Positions 1 through 11,107 of a stretch of DNA of 64,000 nt are shown here, one piece after another. The DNA comes from Musa acuminata AAA Group (lineage: Eukaryota > Streptophyta > Magnoliopsida > Zingiberales > Musaceae). The DNA lies in assembly GCF_036884655.1 (NCBI RefSeq), contig NC_088345.1, positions 26,081,501-26,145,500 on the forward strand. Direction: 5' to 3'. Under the pieces are notes generated by a model, which saw nothing but the letters and a program-made list of their open reading frames with translations, was not told where the DNA came from and searched no databases. How positions within the stretch are numbered: the stretch's first letter is position 1; the number at the start of each line of letters is the position of its first letter. The translations under genes and the position numbers were made by a program.

Positions 1-705
1 GAAAAAAGAATTATAAAATTATTTTCTTCCCTTCTTTTTTACAATGATAAAGGGGGAGAAAGAACTAGCTTGCATGTTCTAAAATGATGTAAAATTTGCT
101 AGCTTGCATGGTGCAAAATTTGTTAGGTTGCTTTATGTAAAACTTACTATCTTACTAGTTTGCATTTCTAAAACTTGCTAGCTTGCCCAACTCAAAAGAG
201 AAACAAGAATTACTAGCTTGCACATCCCAAGTAGAAGCAAATTTTCTAGCTTGCACTTCTCAAAAGAAAAGAAAGAACTTGCTATCTTGAACATCATCAA
301 AAATTGCTAGCTTGCCTATCTTAAGAAGCAAAAGTACAAACTTTACAATCTTGCACATCTTTAAAAGTAATGATGATTTGGTGATTAGGGATGTTGTAAA
401 GTGATAAAAAATTTGCTAGCTTGTATGTTACAAAACTTGCATATCTCTAAAACTTGCTAGTTGCACTTCTCCTTTTTGTTGATGACAAAGGGGGAGAAGT
501 TATGTTAATGATCATGCATGGAATGATGTATTGAAAATCTGAGTATGCATGATTTTATAATCACATGTTGCAAATATTCATGATGAAATATTTCTTTGAC
601 TTGAATTTAATTTGAATTCAAGGTTCTATCAATATGGTATATTGATAGCGGGAGTCAAGGTTAACTCCGTCATCAATTGGTTGTCATGATTAAAAAGGGG
701 GAGAT
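1..705 (+). other. 3' untranslated post-pol region of F1 element Q
   Basis: No coding region is visible. The stretch is AT-rich and carries many imperfect copies of a GCTAGCTTGCA-type word spaced about 20-40 bases apart. Three purine-rich tracts of the AAAGGGGGAGA type lie at about 47-60, 486-497 and 692-705. The middle one is preceded by TTTTTGTTGATGACAAAG. This word plus repeated polypurine tracts is a known hallmark of Sirevirus 3' ends. The same layout occurs at 11108-12545 and 23421-24144. The rest of Q lies left of the window. Confidence 0.75.
692..705 (+). promoter_or_regulatory. polypurine tract of Q
   Basis: A purine run ending GGGGGAGAT lies directly against the LTR start TGTTGAATCTC. 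This is where plus-strand DNA synthesis would be primed. Equivalent tracts sit at 12531-12545 and 24131-24144. Confidence 0.8.
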
Positions 706-1190
706 TGTTGAATCTCATATTTGGATGACGAAACTAGTTGATAATGTTTATGATTTGATCTGAGTTTTGAGTGACGCAGGAAGCTTCGATCATGGAGAGA
801 CAATTAAAGCAGGAAGAATCATGTTAGGCCGGAGAGAAACATGTCAGAAGATTAGACGTCGAGCCAAAAGATTGGTCAACATATCAATAGAAGGCCTCGG
901 GCCATGGGTTCGGGTATCGAGTTAAGAAGAGCGAAAATTACGCTAAGAAAATCAGAGTTACGGAGGTCAATTGGTCGATTGGGCAATAGGCCGCAAGATA
1001 CGACGATGCACCGAAGAATCGAACGAAGTGTTGATGAACCAATAACATGCCACACAACATTTGATTTAAGCTTTATAATAATTGTCTAGATTGAAGTAGG
1101 TTTTAACTATGCAAGATTAACTATGATAGCAAGGCATAAAGTAAAATGAAGTCTTGGAGTCAAGAACGAGACTTCATTGGGAGTTTGAGA

Positions 1191-1247
1191 GTTCGTCGGA
1201 AGTTCGGACGTTCGTCGGAAGTCCGGACGTTCGTCGGAAGTTCTATT
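1191..1247 (+). repeat. 19-bp tandem repeat, three units, inside LTR Q
   Basis: Three head-to-tail units of GTTCGTCGGAAGTYCGGAC at 1191-1209, 1210-1228 and 1229-1247, the last one diverging at its end. Related CGTCGGAAG words are scattered through all F1 LTRs. Confidence 0.8.
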
Positions 1248-1700
1248 GGAATTGACTAAGAAGTTCAGAAGTTTATCAGAGAAGCTTGTCAGAACTCACC
1301 AACAAGATCGTTTGAAGTCCAGGAGCTTGCCAAGAGTCCGCTGGAACATTACTAAGAGATCATCGGAAGTTCGCCGAAAGATTGTCGGAAAGAAACCTAG
1401 ACTTACAGACTTATTTATCTTAGTAAATGTCTTAAAATTTGTAGTTAGCACATAATTGAGTTAGAATTGGGCCAACTCAATTAGGGGACAATTGGGTGAA
1501 GTTTGGGCTGTGTTGGGCAAAGTGAAAAGGCCCAAACAGTGACCCAACAGGTTGAACCGACATGTCACAATCTCGAGACTATATCAGACGGTCATACCAC
1601 CTAGACTTAATCTCTGAGACTATCCGGCGGTGGTACCGCCCATACCCTTAAATTTTGGGGATTTGAATTTTGCCTCCAAGTTTTGAAGCCATTTGGGTTC

Positions 1701-1708
1701 TATAAATA
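1701..1708 (+). promoter_or_regulatory. TATA box of LTR Q
   Basis: TATAAATA followed by ACC, at the same LTR position as in every other F1 LTR here (2354, 13531, 16679, 24893; reverse complement at 9985 and 43602). This is probably the Pol II promoter core at the end of U3. Confidence 0.6.
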
Positions 1709-2234
1709 CCTCAGCTATTCCTACATGGAGTTGCAAGAAAAGTGATAAAAAACTCTATGATTCTAAAGTTGAAAACCCTTGTAAAGTGTAGAGTCCCTCC
1801 TCCTAAAGTTTAGAGATCATTCTAAGAGAGAGTGTGAGGGAAGCTTTGTAAAAATGGGTTATAAATGTTCTCTTCTGAACCTATCAAAATGAGAATAGAG
1901 TTGTAAGGATAGTTGATCTTCGCCTATTGAAGGAAGATCGTTAGTGGATGCCAGTGGCCTCGATGGAAGAGGAATCGCTAGAATGGATATAGGTCATGAC
2001 GACCGAACCACTATAAAAATCTAGTTTGCATTTATTTCTTGCTATTTACATTTATTGCAAATGGAATTCTTACTTTCATAACACTTCCACATGCTTTCAA
2101 GTTAAGCATTTTCGAGATCAGATTTTATCATACGAAGAAATTTTAAATCGATATTTTTATCTAATGCACTAATTCACCCCCCCCCCCCCCCCCCCCCCCC
2201 GCCCCCCTTGCTTAGTGCCAACTCATTCCTAACA

Positions 2235-2848
2235 ACTACCAGACTAGGTGGTGGCACCACCCAGTTTCAGTGCTGTAGGCGATGGTACCGCTAGGACCTG
2301 GGAAACCTAGGATGAGATCTTTTTAAGCTCCAAGTTTGAATCCACTTCAGGCCTATAAATACCCCTCTCATCCCTAGTTAACTTACACAAGGATTAAGAG
2401 TGAAAAGGAAAGAAAAAGCTATTGCAATCTTATGTGAACTCCTCTCAAACTCTAAGTGATAGAGAAGCTTAAGAGAGGAGGTTATGGGGGTTGTATAGGT
2501 TCTCTCTTGAACCGATCAAAAGGAGAATTGAGTTGTAAGGATAGTTGATCTTTTTCTATTGAAGGAAGATCATTAGTGGATGTTGGTAGCCTTGAGGAAA
2601 GAGAAATCAGCGGAGTGGATGTAGGTCATGATGATTGAACCACTATAAAACTTGGTTTGCATTTTGTTTTGAACAATTTACCTTTACTTTAAACTGCTTT
2701 CAATACACTCCCATACTCTTTCAAGTTAATATCTTTATGAAATGGTTTTCATCATAATCAGGTTTTTATCATACGATGACTTTCAAACCGAAGTAATTAT
2801 TTCGCTACACTAATTCACCCCCCTTTTAGTGCCGACTCGTTCCCAACA
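2235..2848 (+). mobile_element. partial F1 LTR (3' part)
   Basis: It begins inside an F1 LTR, matching the stretch around 13380 in the P LTR, and runs through TATAAATA (2354-2361) to the end CCCAACA. The start of this LTR is not seen. It lies directly against the end of LTR Q, so it may be the target into which Q inserted. Confidence 0.75.
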
Positions 2849-3006
2849 AGAGAGGGTTCTCTGAAAGAATCCAATTAGAGTGAGACTCGAGGAGAAATCA
2901 TATGGGCCTAACAACACCATGCCTAGTGTACAGTCTCTAGGATATTAGATGGATGAGGGACTACAAGTACACAATAATTGAGAACAAATTGGTCCAAGTG
3001 ATTAAA
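2849..3006 (+). mobile_element. F2 (Angela-like) LTR fragment
   Basis: It matches, in reverse complement, the interior of the F2 LTRs at about 14340-14500 and 30740-30900. About 155 bp remain, with no LTR end. It lies between two F1 LTR pieces and is the only F2 piece in the opposite orientation to the F2 elements of the main nest. Confidence 0.65.
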
Positions 3007-3223
3007 TTTCGTTTTGAGTAATTTATCTTTACTACAAACTAGTTTACCTTTTAACTACTTTCTCTACACTCCTATACTCTTTCAAGTTAATATCTTTACG
3101 AAATGGTTTTCGTTAGAATCAGGTTTTTATCATACAAAGATTTTCAAACTGAAGTAATTTTTCTGCTATACTAATTCATCCCCCCCCCCCCTCCCCTCTC
3201 TTAGTGTCAACTAGTTCCTAACA
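3007..3223 (+). mobile_element. remnant of the 5' LTR of F1 element P
   Basis: Only the last ~217 bp of an F1 LTR remain, ending TTCCTAACA after a variable C-tract. A primer-binding site and gag follow, which makes it the 5' LTR of P. Confidence 0.75.
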
Positions 3224-3238
3224 GTTTGTATTAGAGCC
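3224..3238 (+). promoter_or_regulatory. degenerate primer-binding site of P
   Basis: TTTGTATTAGAGCC stands where intact copies have TTGGTATCAGAGC, complementary to the 3' end of initiator-Met tRNA. Two or three mismatches fit the age of P. Confidence 0.65.
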
Positions 3239-3273
3239 ATGTTATTTCTCATTTGGTTTAACACCTAAGAGAA

Positions 3274-4189
3274 ATGGCTCTTTTCAGATTTCAAGAGGGT
3301 TTTTCAATCGTTTGTCCTCCTGTATTCAATGGGATGGACTTCACTTATTGAAAAACTCAAATGATAGTTTTCTTACTTTCTATGGATTTAAACTTATGGA
3401 ATATCATTAAAAATAGATTTCAAATGTCTTCTACTCTAATGAATGAATAAAATGATTTGGAGAAGAAAATTTATTCTTTGAATACTAGAGCTATGAACGC
3501 TCTATTTTATGCTTTGAGCAAAAATGAGTTCAATCGGGTTTCTACTTGTGAAATGACTTTTGACATTTGGCACACTCTCAAAATCAAACATGAAGGCACT
3601 ATTAGAGGTAAAGACTTTAAAATAAATATTTTGATGCAAGATTTTGAATTATTTCGGATAGAACCAAGTGAGACTATTGGAGACATGTACACCCATTTTA
3701 TTGATGTCATTAATAGTCTAATAGCTCTTGGTAAAAGTTTTTCGAATCTTGAACTTGTGAATAAAGTTTTATGATCACTTTCTAAAAATTGGGATTCAAA
3801 AGTATCGGCATTATCAGGTCATTAATGACCTATGAAATGATTTGGAAGGCGCATGATGAATTTGAAAAATTTGAGAACAACCTTCCAAAGAACACGAATG
3901 ATTTGGTACTTAGAACTCAAGAAGACTACTCGAGCAAAAGCTCAAGTGATGATGATGATGACTTTGAACTTCTCACTATAAAATTTAAAAAATTCATGAA
4001 ATAATAATTAAAAATAAAAAATGAACCTAAAAAGAAGAAGATGGCACTCAAGGTGACTTGGGATGATATGAGTACATCTGAATACGAGGAGCTAATCGAT
4101 AAAGATGAAGTGACGAACTTCACTTTGGTGACTCTCGACAATGAGGTAAACAACTCAAACAAAACTCTACTTTATTTTGAAAGTACTTG
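3274..4189 (+). pseudogene. decayed copia gag of element P
   Basis: The translation from the ATG at 3274 aligns with the intact gag at 17230. Matching words are EKKIYSLNTRAMNALF, FDIWHTLKIKHEG and FELFRIEPSETIGDMY, covering the UBN2-type gag domain. At least three in-frame stops occur, including two at tryptophan positions and one just after 3771. A short deletion with frame change lies near 3795. The zinc knuckle that should follow the acidic DDDDD region is deleted. The Lys-rich and WDD segment at about 4030-4070 is still recognisable. The copy is non-functional. Confidence 0.8.
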
Positions 4190-5317
4190 ATGCTTTTTCA
4201 TGAGTTATTTTTAAATTAGTTAGTAAAAAAAATTTTATAGAGATCATGCTAGTAATTTTGAAAATGATAATGACAATTGCATGTTTTATGAAAATACAAC
4301 AAAATGTTAGATTTAAATCTTATGATTAATCCTATGTATGTTTTTAAGAAAAAATAATGTGTATCTAAATTGATGATTTTTGATTTTGATTAAAAATGCT
4401 TTATGATTTGAAATCATGCTTAATGAGTTTATATTTCGAAATTATGCATATTAATCTTTGTAATTTATGGCTTATCGATCTTTGCCGTAATAAAAGTTGC
4501 TTTTCGGTTTTAAATATGATAGATGGTTTTTATACGAAAAAAACTTGAGCTTATTTATATGAAATCAATCACATAAAATGAAACACGTAAAAAGGAAAAT
4601 GTATTATCATAAGAATCAAAATGATAAATCAAATCGCTTGTTTAAAGAAGCCTTATGTTTAATATAGTTTTAATCAATGATGCATAGATTTGGCATAAAA
4701 ATTTGGGCATACTTATATGAAATCAATCATATGAATTGAAACACTAAAAAGAGAAAAACTTTCTCCTTGAAAAATTTCTTTTTCTCTACTTTATCGATTT
4801 GTCAAAATGAGATTAATGAATCCATTTATGTTACTTTTAGTGAATCTTTTGAAAAGTGATTTTGATGATTTGATGATTTAAAATTGAATGAGAAATAGTT
4901 TGATTTAATTAGAAGAGAATTAGGCATGCTAAATATTCCAAATGTATTAATTCCTTTTTCGGATTTCTTGGTTCTTCATAACTTGGATTTTCTTTTAAAA
5001 TCAAGATCATCTTTATATTTTCAAAAGAAGAGCCATGATTCATAAATTTTTAGATTAATAACTTAATTAATTCCTTTGAATATCTTCCTTCTATTTACAA
5101 GAAAAGAGATTTGATTTTGTATGGACATCTTGATCCTTTTCGATGAATCCTTTCTCTTTACTAAAATAGAAGCTTGATTCAATGAAACTCATTTATTATG
5201 GATTTGACTTGGTTCATTCATGAATTTAGTTCTTGATTTGTTTTTTTTTAGAATGAATTTCTTCCTTAGTCTTCTTCCTCTTCTTCTTACCTTTTTATGA
5301 CAAAGGAAGAAAGAAAC
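4190..5317 (+). mobile_element. internal remnant of P: pol deleted, post-pol start
   Basis: AT-rich with no open frame of note. At 4895-4940 about 40 bp match the last codons of F1 pol (LGML just before the stop in N at 21834), so nearly all of pol has been deleted. An imperfect ~50-bp direct repeat (core TATATGAAATCAATCA) lies at about 4546-4595 and 4696-4748. A TTTTTATGACAAAGGAAG word near 5291 is the degraded Sirevirus post-pol signature. P continues at 11108 beyond the inserted minus-strand block. Confidence 0.65.
5313..5317. repeat. TSD GAAAC (second copy 11108-11112)
   Basis: GAAAC lies immediately outside the LTR-type end at 5318 and again immediately after the LTR-type end at 11107. 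The flanking sequence on both sides belongs to the post-pol region of P. Five bases is the usual copia target duplication. Confidence 0.8.
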
Positions 5318-7562
5318 TATTAGGATCAAGAGGAGGGGGGGGGTGAATTAGTGCAATGATTAACTCTCCCATTAGACTCATTTCAAATTCAAGACTCATA
5401 GTTTTAGCAAAAGATTCACAAAGAGATTCATTCGTAGAACCAAAGATAATATCATCAACATAAATTTGAACAATGAGAAAATTATTTTCAAAGTTCTTGA
5501 TGAATAATGTAGTATCAACCTTGCCTTTTATGACATTATTTTCAATAAGAAAAGAACTAAGTCTCTCATACCAAGCCCTTGGAGCTTGTTTTAAACCATA
5601 GAGAGCTTTAGTTAATCTAAACACATGATTAGGGAGACTATTATTTTCAAATCCAGGAGGTTGTTCAACATAGACTTCTTCGGAAATAAAGCCGTTAAGA
5701 AAAGCCCTTTTAACATCCATTTGAAACAACTTAAAATTATTACTACTAGCATAGGCAAGGAGCATCCTTATGGCTTCTAATCGAGCCATAGGAGCGATGG
5801 TTTCTTCGTAATCGATACCTTCTTCTTAGTTGAAACCTTTGGCCACTAATCTAGCCTTGTTTCTAACCACGATACCATTTTCATCTTGCTTGTTTCTAAA
5901 GACCCATTTAGTATCAATAACTAAATGGTCATTTGGCCTAGGAACAAGCGTCCATACCTCATTTCTCTCAAATTGATTCAATTCATCTTGCATTGCGATA
6001 ATCCATGAATCATCTTTCATGGCTTCATCAACACATTTGGGTTCAATTTGGGAGAGAAAAGCGGCGTTGGCACAAAAAATTTTAAGAGAAGATCGTGTTT
6101 GAACCCCCTTTGATGTGTTTCCTAAGATTAGCTCCTTAGGATGAGCATCTACATACTTCCAATCCTTGGGTAAGGAAATCTTGAAAGTGGATGCATCCAA
6201 GTTGCTAGTTTGAGACGGGGTTTCATTTACATTCAAGGAATCAAAATTAACATCATCATCAAAATCATTTTTCCTAATTTCGGAAATCTCATTGAAAACA
6301 ACATGAATGGATTCTTCAATAATTAAAGTTCTTTTATTGAAGATACAAAAAGCTTTGGAAACCGAAGAATAACCAAGAAAGATTCCTTCATCAGATTTAG
6401 CATCAAATTTTCCTAAGTTATCCTTTTCATTCAAGATAAAACACTTACACCCAAAGACTTTAAAATATGAAACATTGGGTTTTTTATTATTCCATAACTC
6501 ATAAGGAGTTTTGGTGAGTAAGGGTCTTACTAGAACTCTATTCAAAATATAGCATGCAGTGTTTATGGCTTCGGCCCAAAAATATTTGGGTAGGCTATGT
6601 TCATTCAACATGGTTCTTGCCATTTCTTGTAGATTTCGATTTTTTCTTTCTACTACCCCATTTTGTTGAGGATTTCTTGGAGTAGAGAAATTATGGTTGT
6701 ATCCATTGAGTTCACAAAATTCTTGGAAATTATGGTTTTGAAATTCTCCACCATGATCACTTCTAATTGACAAAATCATAAAGCCCTTCTCATTTTGAAC
6801 AAGTTTACAAAACTTGGTAAAGTATCTAAAGCATTCATTTTTCTGTTTTAAGAAGTAAGTCCATGTATATATGCTATAGTCATCTACAATGACAAAGGCG
6901 TATTTGCTACCTCCTAGACTCGATGTAGAGATTGGTCCGAACAAGTCCATGTGGATCAGTTGTAAGGGCCTAAAGGTGCTTATTTGATTCTTAGTTTTGA
7001 AGCTACCCTTAATTTGTTTACCTAATTGGCAAGCATTACATACATTATCTTTGATGAACTTAATATGAGGAATTCCTCTTACAAGTTCTTTAGATGATAT
7101 TTGAGTGATTAGTTTCATGCTAGCATGACCTAATCTTCTATGCCATAGCCAAGCATCCTCATTCAAAATCGAAAAACACATTTCATTACACAAATCATTG
7201 ATGTTAATGGTGTATACGTTATTTTGTTTTAATGCAATCATAGACATGTTTCTATGTGGTTTTTCAATGATGCAAGCATTAGATTCGAATTTGACAGTGT
7301 ATCCTTTATCACATAATTGACTAATGCTCAAGAGGTTATGTTTTAAACCATCAACCAACAAAACATCTTCAATAAAGAAGTTGGATTTGTTACCTATGGT
7401 TCCTTTGCCAATGATTTTACCCTTGTTGTTGTCTCCGAAGGTGACATAGCCTTCATCTATGCTAGTGAGCTTAGAGAATTGAGATGGATCTCCGGTCATA
7501 TGCCTTGAGCATCTACTATCAAGGTACCATCTCTTGCTCCTAGCTTGCGATGGTGTGGGTTT
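5318..7562 (-). pseudogene. F1 pol of element M, 3'-truncated
   Basis: One frame reads from just after the gag stop at 7563-7565. The protease motif is altered: D-S-R replaces D-S-G, a G-to-A change. The GAG-pre-integrase motif HRRLGH, the integrase core ([24 protein letters not shown]) and the RT with YVDD follow. One nonsense codon (CAA to TAA) lies at 5826-5828, just before the EEGIDYE motif. At about 5350 the frame runs into an F1 LTR end, which adds a meaningless proline-rich tail. RNase H is absent. Closely related to the intact pol at 18796. Confidence 0.9.
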
Positions 7563-9146
7563 TTATAAGAAAGGATGATTTTTAGGTACCCATTTGCTTT
7601 TGGGTGCCTCAAAGATAGATCTACATTATTTATCATGTTGCATAGAGTTTATCATGGTTCCTTTAGGAACCCAAGTCAGTTTGTTTGGACTTATTTTCTT
7701 GAATGGACAATAATGCGTCTTGTGTCCAAATTTGCAACAAAAGTTGCATTTGGTTTGGTGTTGAACATGTAAGATGGGGCCTTTTATGAAGGTGGTTGGA
7801 GTTAGGTGAGGACTTCTCACAAATCTAATTCCACTCTTTTTTGGAACGTGACCCTTGTTTGTAAGGATCATGTTCAATGACTTGCTACCAACCTCGAATT
7901 TCTTCAAGGTGTCCTTAAGTAGCAGGTTTTCTTTTTGGAGAGTTTCTAGATCATGGCATTTGATACATGAATTTAAACTATCATGATATTCAGTTTTTAA
8001 CTTATCAAAATCACAAGTAAGACTATCATGCTCCTTTTTTAGCAATTTGTATTTTCTATTGATAATCTTGCATTCATCAAATAAGTCATGGAAGGCATTT
8101 AATAATTCATCGAAAGATAAATCAGCATCTAATAAATTCGTTACCTCATCTCCGATGGCCATTAAGGCGTAATGAGCAACTTGCTCGGTGTTGGACTCCT
8201 CTTCTTCGGATGCGCTCGAATCATCCCATGTTGCTTTGAGCGCCTTCTTCTTTGTTGTTCTCTTTTTGGCTTAGGGACAATCACTCTTGTAGTGTCCCGG
8301 CTTTTTGCACTCATAGCAAATAACTTGGTCCTTCTTGAGTTCAAGTTTATTTTTAGTGTCATTCTTAAACTTATTTCTTTTAATGAATTTTTTAAATTTT
8401 CTTGTTAGATGTGCCAAGTCATCGTCACAGTCCTCATCACTTGAGTTTTCTTTCAAGTGGTCTTCTAAAGTTCTAAGTGTCATATCCTTCCTGTTCTTTG
8501 GAAGGATGTCTATTTGCTCTTCATGAGCTTTGCAAGTCATCTCGTAGGTCATTAATGACCAAATTAGTTCTTCAAGAGGGAAGTTGTTTAGATCTCTTGC
8601 CTCTTGAATAGCAGTGACTTTAGGATCCCAACTCTTAGGAAGGGATCTTAGAATCTTATTTACGAGCTCAAAATCCAAAAAACTTTTTTCGAGTCCTTTT
8701 AGACCGTTGACAACATCCGTGAAACGGGTAAACATGTCGCCAATAGTCTCACTTGGTTTCATCCGGAAAAGTTCGAAAGAGTATAACAAAATATTGATTT
8801 TTGACTCTTTCACTCTACTTATGCCTTCATGAGTCACTTCGAGTGTGTGCCAAATATCAAATGCAGTTTCACAAATCGAAACACGATTAAACTCGTTTTT
8901 ATCAAATGCGCAAAATAAGGCATTCATAGCCTTTGCATTAAGAGCGAAAGCCTTCTTCTCCAAATCATTCCAATCGATCATTGGAAGAGAAGACTTCAAA
9001 AAACCATTTTCGACAAGATTCCAAAGTTCAACATCCATAGAGATAAGAAAGATCCTCATTCGGGTCTTCCAATAAGTATAGTCCGTCCCATTAAACATGG
9101 GTGGACGTGTAATAGAATGGCCCTCTTGGTTTCCGGCGTAAGCCAT
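7563..9146 (-). pseudogene. F1 gag of element M
   Basis: The ATG at 9146 starts a frame equivalent to the intact gag at 17230, and the whole 528-codon region stays in that frame. The first zinc knuckle (CYECKKPGHYKSDC) and the second (CNFCCKFGHKTHYC) are both complete. Two premature stops break it: CAA to TAA at 8271-8273 right after the first knuckle, and TAA at 7626-7628. The terminal TAA at 7563-7565 sits at the same place as the UAG of N, and pol continues in the same frame after it. Confidence 0.9.
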
Positions 9147-9180
9147 CTCTCTTGGGTTTTAATCCATTTGAGAGTTAACC

Positions 9181-9196
9181 GGGCTCTGATACCAAT
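9181..9196 (-). promoter_or_regulatory. primer-binding site of M
   Basis: The minus strand reads ATTGGTATCAGAGCCC immediately next to the LTR end. It is a perfect match to the usual initiator-Met tRNA site. Confidence 0.85.
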
Positions 9197-10928
9197 TGTT
9201 AGGATCGAGAGCACTAAGAGGGGGGGGGGGGGGGGGGTGAATTAGTGCAGCGGAAAACTTTCTGCGATTAAAATCGAAAGCTGCGTTCAAACGATAAAAA
9301 CAACTTCTGTATGAAAGTTGATACTAAGCAAGGTTAAAGTCAATCTATGCAGGCAGTTTGCAGCTATGATGAAAACCAGAATATCGGCGCAAACTGAAAT
9401 CCGACGTTCGTACGAAGAAACTGATTTATGTCTAAATGCTGATTTGTAAATCACTTGATTTAGATAAGATGCAGTTTAAGCAGGAGTATAAAGGCAGTGT
9501 GCAGTTATGGTAAAGCTCAAAATGTAAACGCAATCTGCAATATGATGATCATACGAAAAAGGAGATTTACGTCTAAACGCAGATTTACGTCTGAACCTTG
9601 AAACTCGTTCGTAAAATTGCAGAGGGCAGTAAGCTATTGAGAAGTTTGTAGTGAAGGTAAAATGCTTAAAGGAAATGCAAACCGAGATTTAGAGTGGTTC
9701 GGTCAATCTTGACCTACTCCACTTTTGGCTTCCTCCACCAACGAGGTCACCAACGTCAACTAAAGGCCTTCCTTCAATAGGCGAAGGCCAACCACCCTCT
9801 TACAGATTCACTCCTTTTGACGGGCTTAGGAGACAACCCTTACAGAAGTTTTCTCTCATCTCTTTACAACTCAAACTTTGAAGAACAGAAAGAGGAGAAC
9901 TAGCAGTTTTGAGCTCTAAGAACCAAAGAAAGATAGCAAGATTTTGAGTGTGTGTTTTGTGCTTTCAGTGCTGAATGGGTGGGGTATTTATAGGCCCCAA
10001 CCCAGTTCAAATTTGGAGCTCAAATCTGTCAATTCCCGGAATTTCGGGATCAGGCGGTTGCACCTCCTGACTGGGGCGGTTGCACCGCCTAGCAGAGCTC
10101 GAAGACTGAGCCTCTTGGCGGTGCCACCTCTATCAGGGGCGGTTGCACCTCTCTGCCAGAGCTCGAAGACCGAGCTCAGGCGGTTGCACCGCCTGACTGG
10201 GGAGGTTGCACCGCTTGGCAAAGCTCGAAACTTGAGCTCTAGCGATGCTACCTCTTGACAGAAGAGGTTGCACCACCTAGTCTCGCTCGGAGACTGAGCC
10301 CGGGGCGATGCCACCTCTTGGCTGGGGCGGTTGCATCGCCCAATCTCGTTGGGAGATATAGCCTGGGCGGTGCTACCTCCTGGCTTGGGCGGTTGCACCT
10401 CCCAGAGCAATCAGGGTCCGAATGGGTTAATCCATTCGGCCCAATTTGATTCTTTCAGGGGCCCAATTGCCCCAAGATTAAGCTAATGGGATCACCTCCC
10501 ATTTCTAACTTAATCAATGTGCTAACTACGATTATTTCCTAAGACATATTCTGCAGCTTGCTCCGGTGCGTCAATCGCTTCTTCCGGCGAGTTTCTAGCG
10601 AACTTCCGTCGATCATCCGACGAACCCTCGGTGATCCTCCTGCGGACTTCCGGCAAACTCCTGGACTTGCGATGATCCACTTGGCAAGTTCCGATGAGCT
10701 CCTTTGGCAAGCTTTTGGACTTCTCGGATTTGTTCCCGCAGAACCTCCGACGACTGTCCGAACTTCCGTCGAGCTCTCAAACTCCCAACGTGATCATTGT
10801 CATGACTCCGGCGCAACTCCTGCTGCATGTCTTACTTTCATCATAGTTAATCCTGCACACTTATCTCAACACACAGATTAGACAAACAAATGACAATTGA
10901 CTTCATCATCAAAATCCGAGATTCAACA
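9197..10928 (-). mobile_element. 5' LTR of F1 element M
   Basis: The plus strand starts TGTTAGGATCG and ends GATTCAACA (the minus strand reads TGTTGAATC...CCTAACA). The primer-binding site is adjacent at its low-coordinate end. It contains a G-tract of 18 bases at 9220-9237, a minus-strand TATAAATA at 9985-9992, and about ten GGCGGT(T/G)GCACC-type palindromes at 10050-10400. Two units of the ACGTCTAAACGCAG word lie near 9565-9595, which is the seed of the minisatellite seen in the solo LTR. Confidence 0.9.
10050..10400 (-). repeat. palindrome array in LTR M
   Basis: Repeated GGCGGTTGCACCGCC and GGCGGTGCCACCTCC variants alternate with CTCGGAGACTGAGC-type spacers. This is the same motif family as 16478-16618 and 43668-44030. 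Confidence 0.75.
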
Positions 10929-11107
10929 GAATGTCCAGACTTCTGACGAACTCTCGAACTCCAATTGAGTTCTCGATCTTGACTCTAGCACAACACCTGC
11001 TTTACACCTTACTGCTATCATAGTTAATCCTGTACACTTATCTCAACACATGGATTAGATCAAATAATTTACCAATTTATTTCATCATCAAAATCCAAGA
11101 TTCAACA
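10929..11107 (-). mobile_element. extra F1 LTR-start fragment
   Basis: The fragment resembles 10750-10928 but is clearly diverged, sharing CATAGTTAATCCTG and ATTCAACA. It ends at an LTR terminus followed by TSD GAAAC. It is best read as the edge of an older LTR copy that held M. Confidence 0.7.

Larger units (their letters stand above)
706..2234 (+). mobile_element. LTR of F1 Sirevirus Q (probable 3' LTR)
   Basis: It starts TGTTGAATCTC immediately after a polypurine tract and ends CCTAACA, so both TG and CA ends are present. It contains a TATAAATA box at 1701-1708, a 24-base C homopolymer at 2177-2200, and the F1 terminal signature CACTAATTCACCC...CTTAGTGCC. It carries the roughly 300-bp module with a GGGCCATGG core that is present in some F1 LTRs (12546, solo 42464) and absent from N. 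No primer-binding site follows. The next bases are the interior of another F1 LTR, so Q probably inserted into that LTR. Confidence 0.85.
5318..11107 (-). mobile_element. minus-strand F1 Sirevirus block M inside P
   Basis: On the minus strand it reads: LTR (from 11107 or 10928), primer-binding site, gag, pol cut off in RT, then about 35 bp of F1 LTR end. RT after the SLMGEL region, RNase H, post-pol and nearly all of the 3' LTR are missing. The TSD GAAAC flanks 5318-11107. The extra 179-bp LTR-start fragment outside the complete LTR suggests two layers, an older LTR copy with M inside it. An unequal LTR recombination is the alternative. Confidence 0.8.

Noticed and set aside
2849..3006. Possible host exon between two LTR remnants
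   Set aside because: It matches the F2 LTR interior in reverse complement, so it is an element fragment.
9220..9237. G-run as a G-quadruplex switch (also 29775-29795)
   Set aside because: Single homopolymers of variable length next to LTR ends or in the leader. No four-tract arrangement is needed to explain them, and sequencing error is possible.
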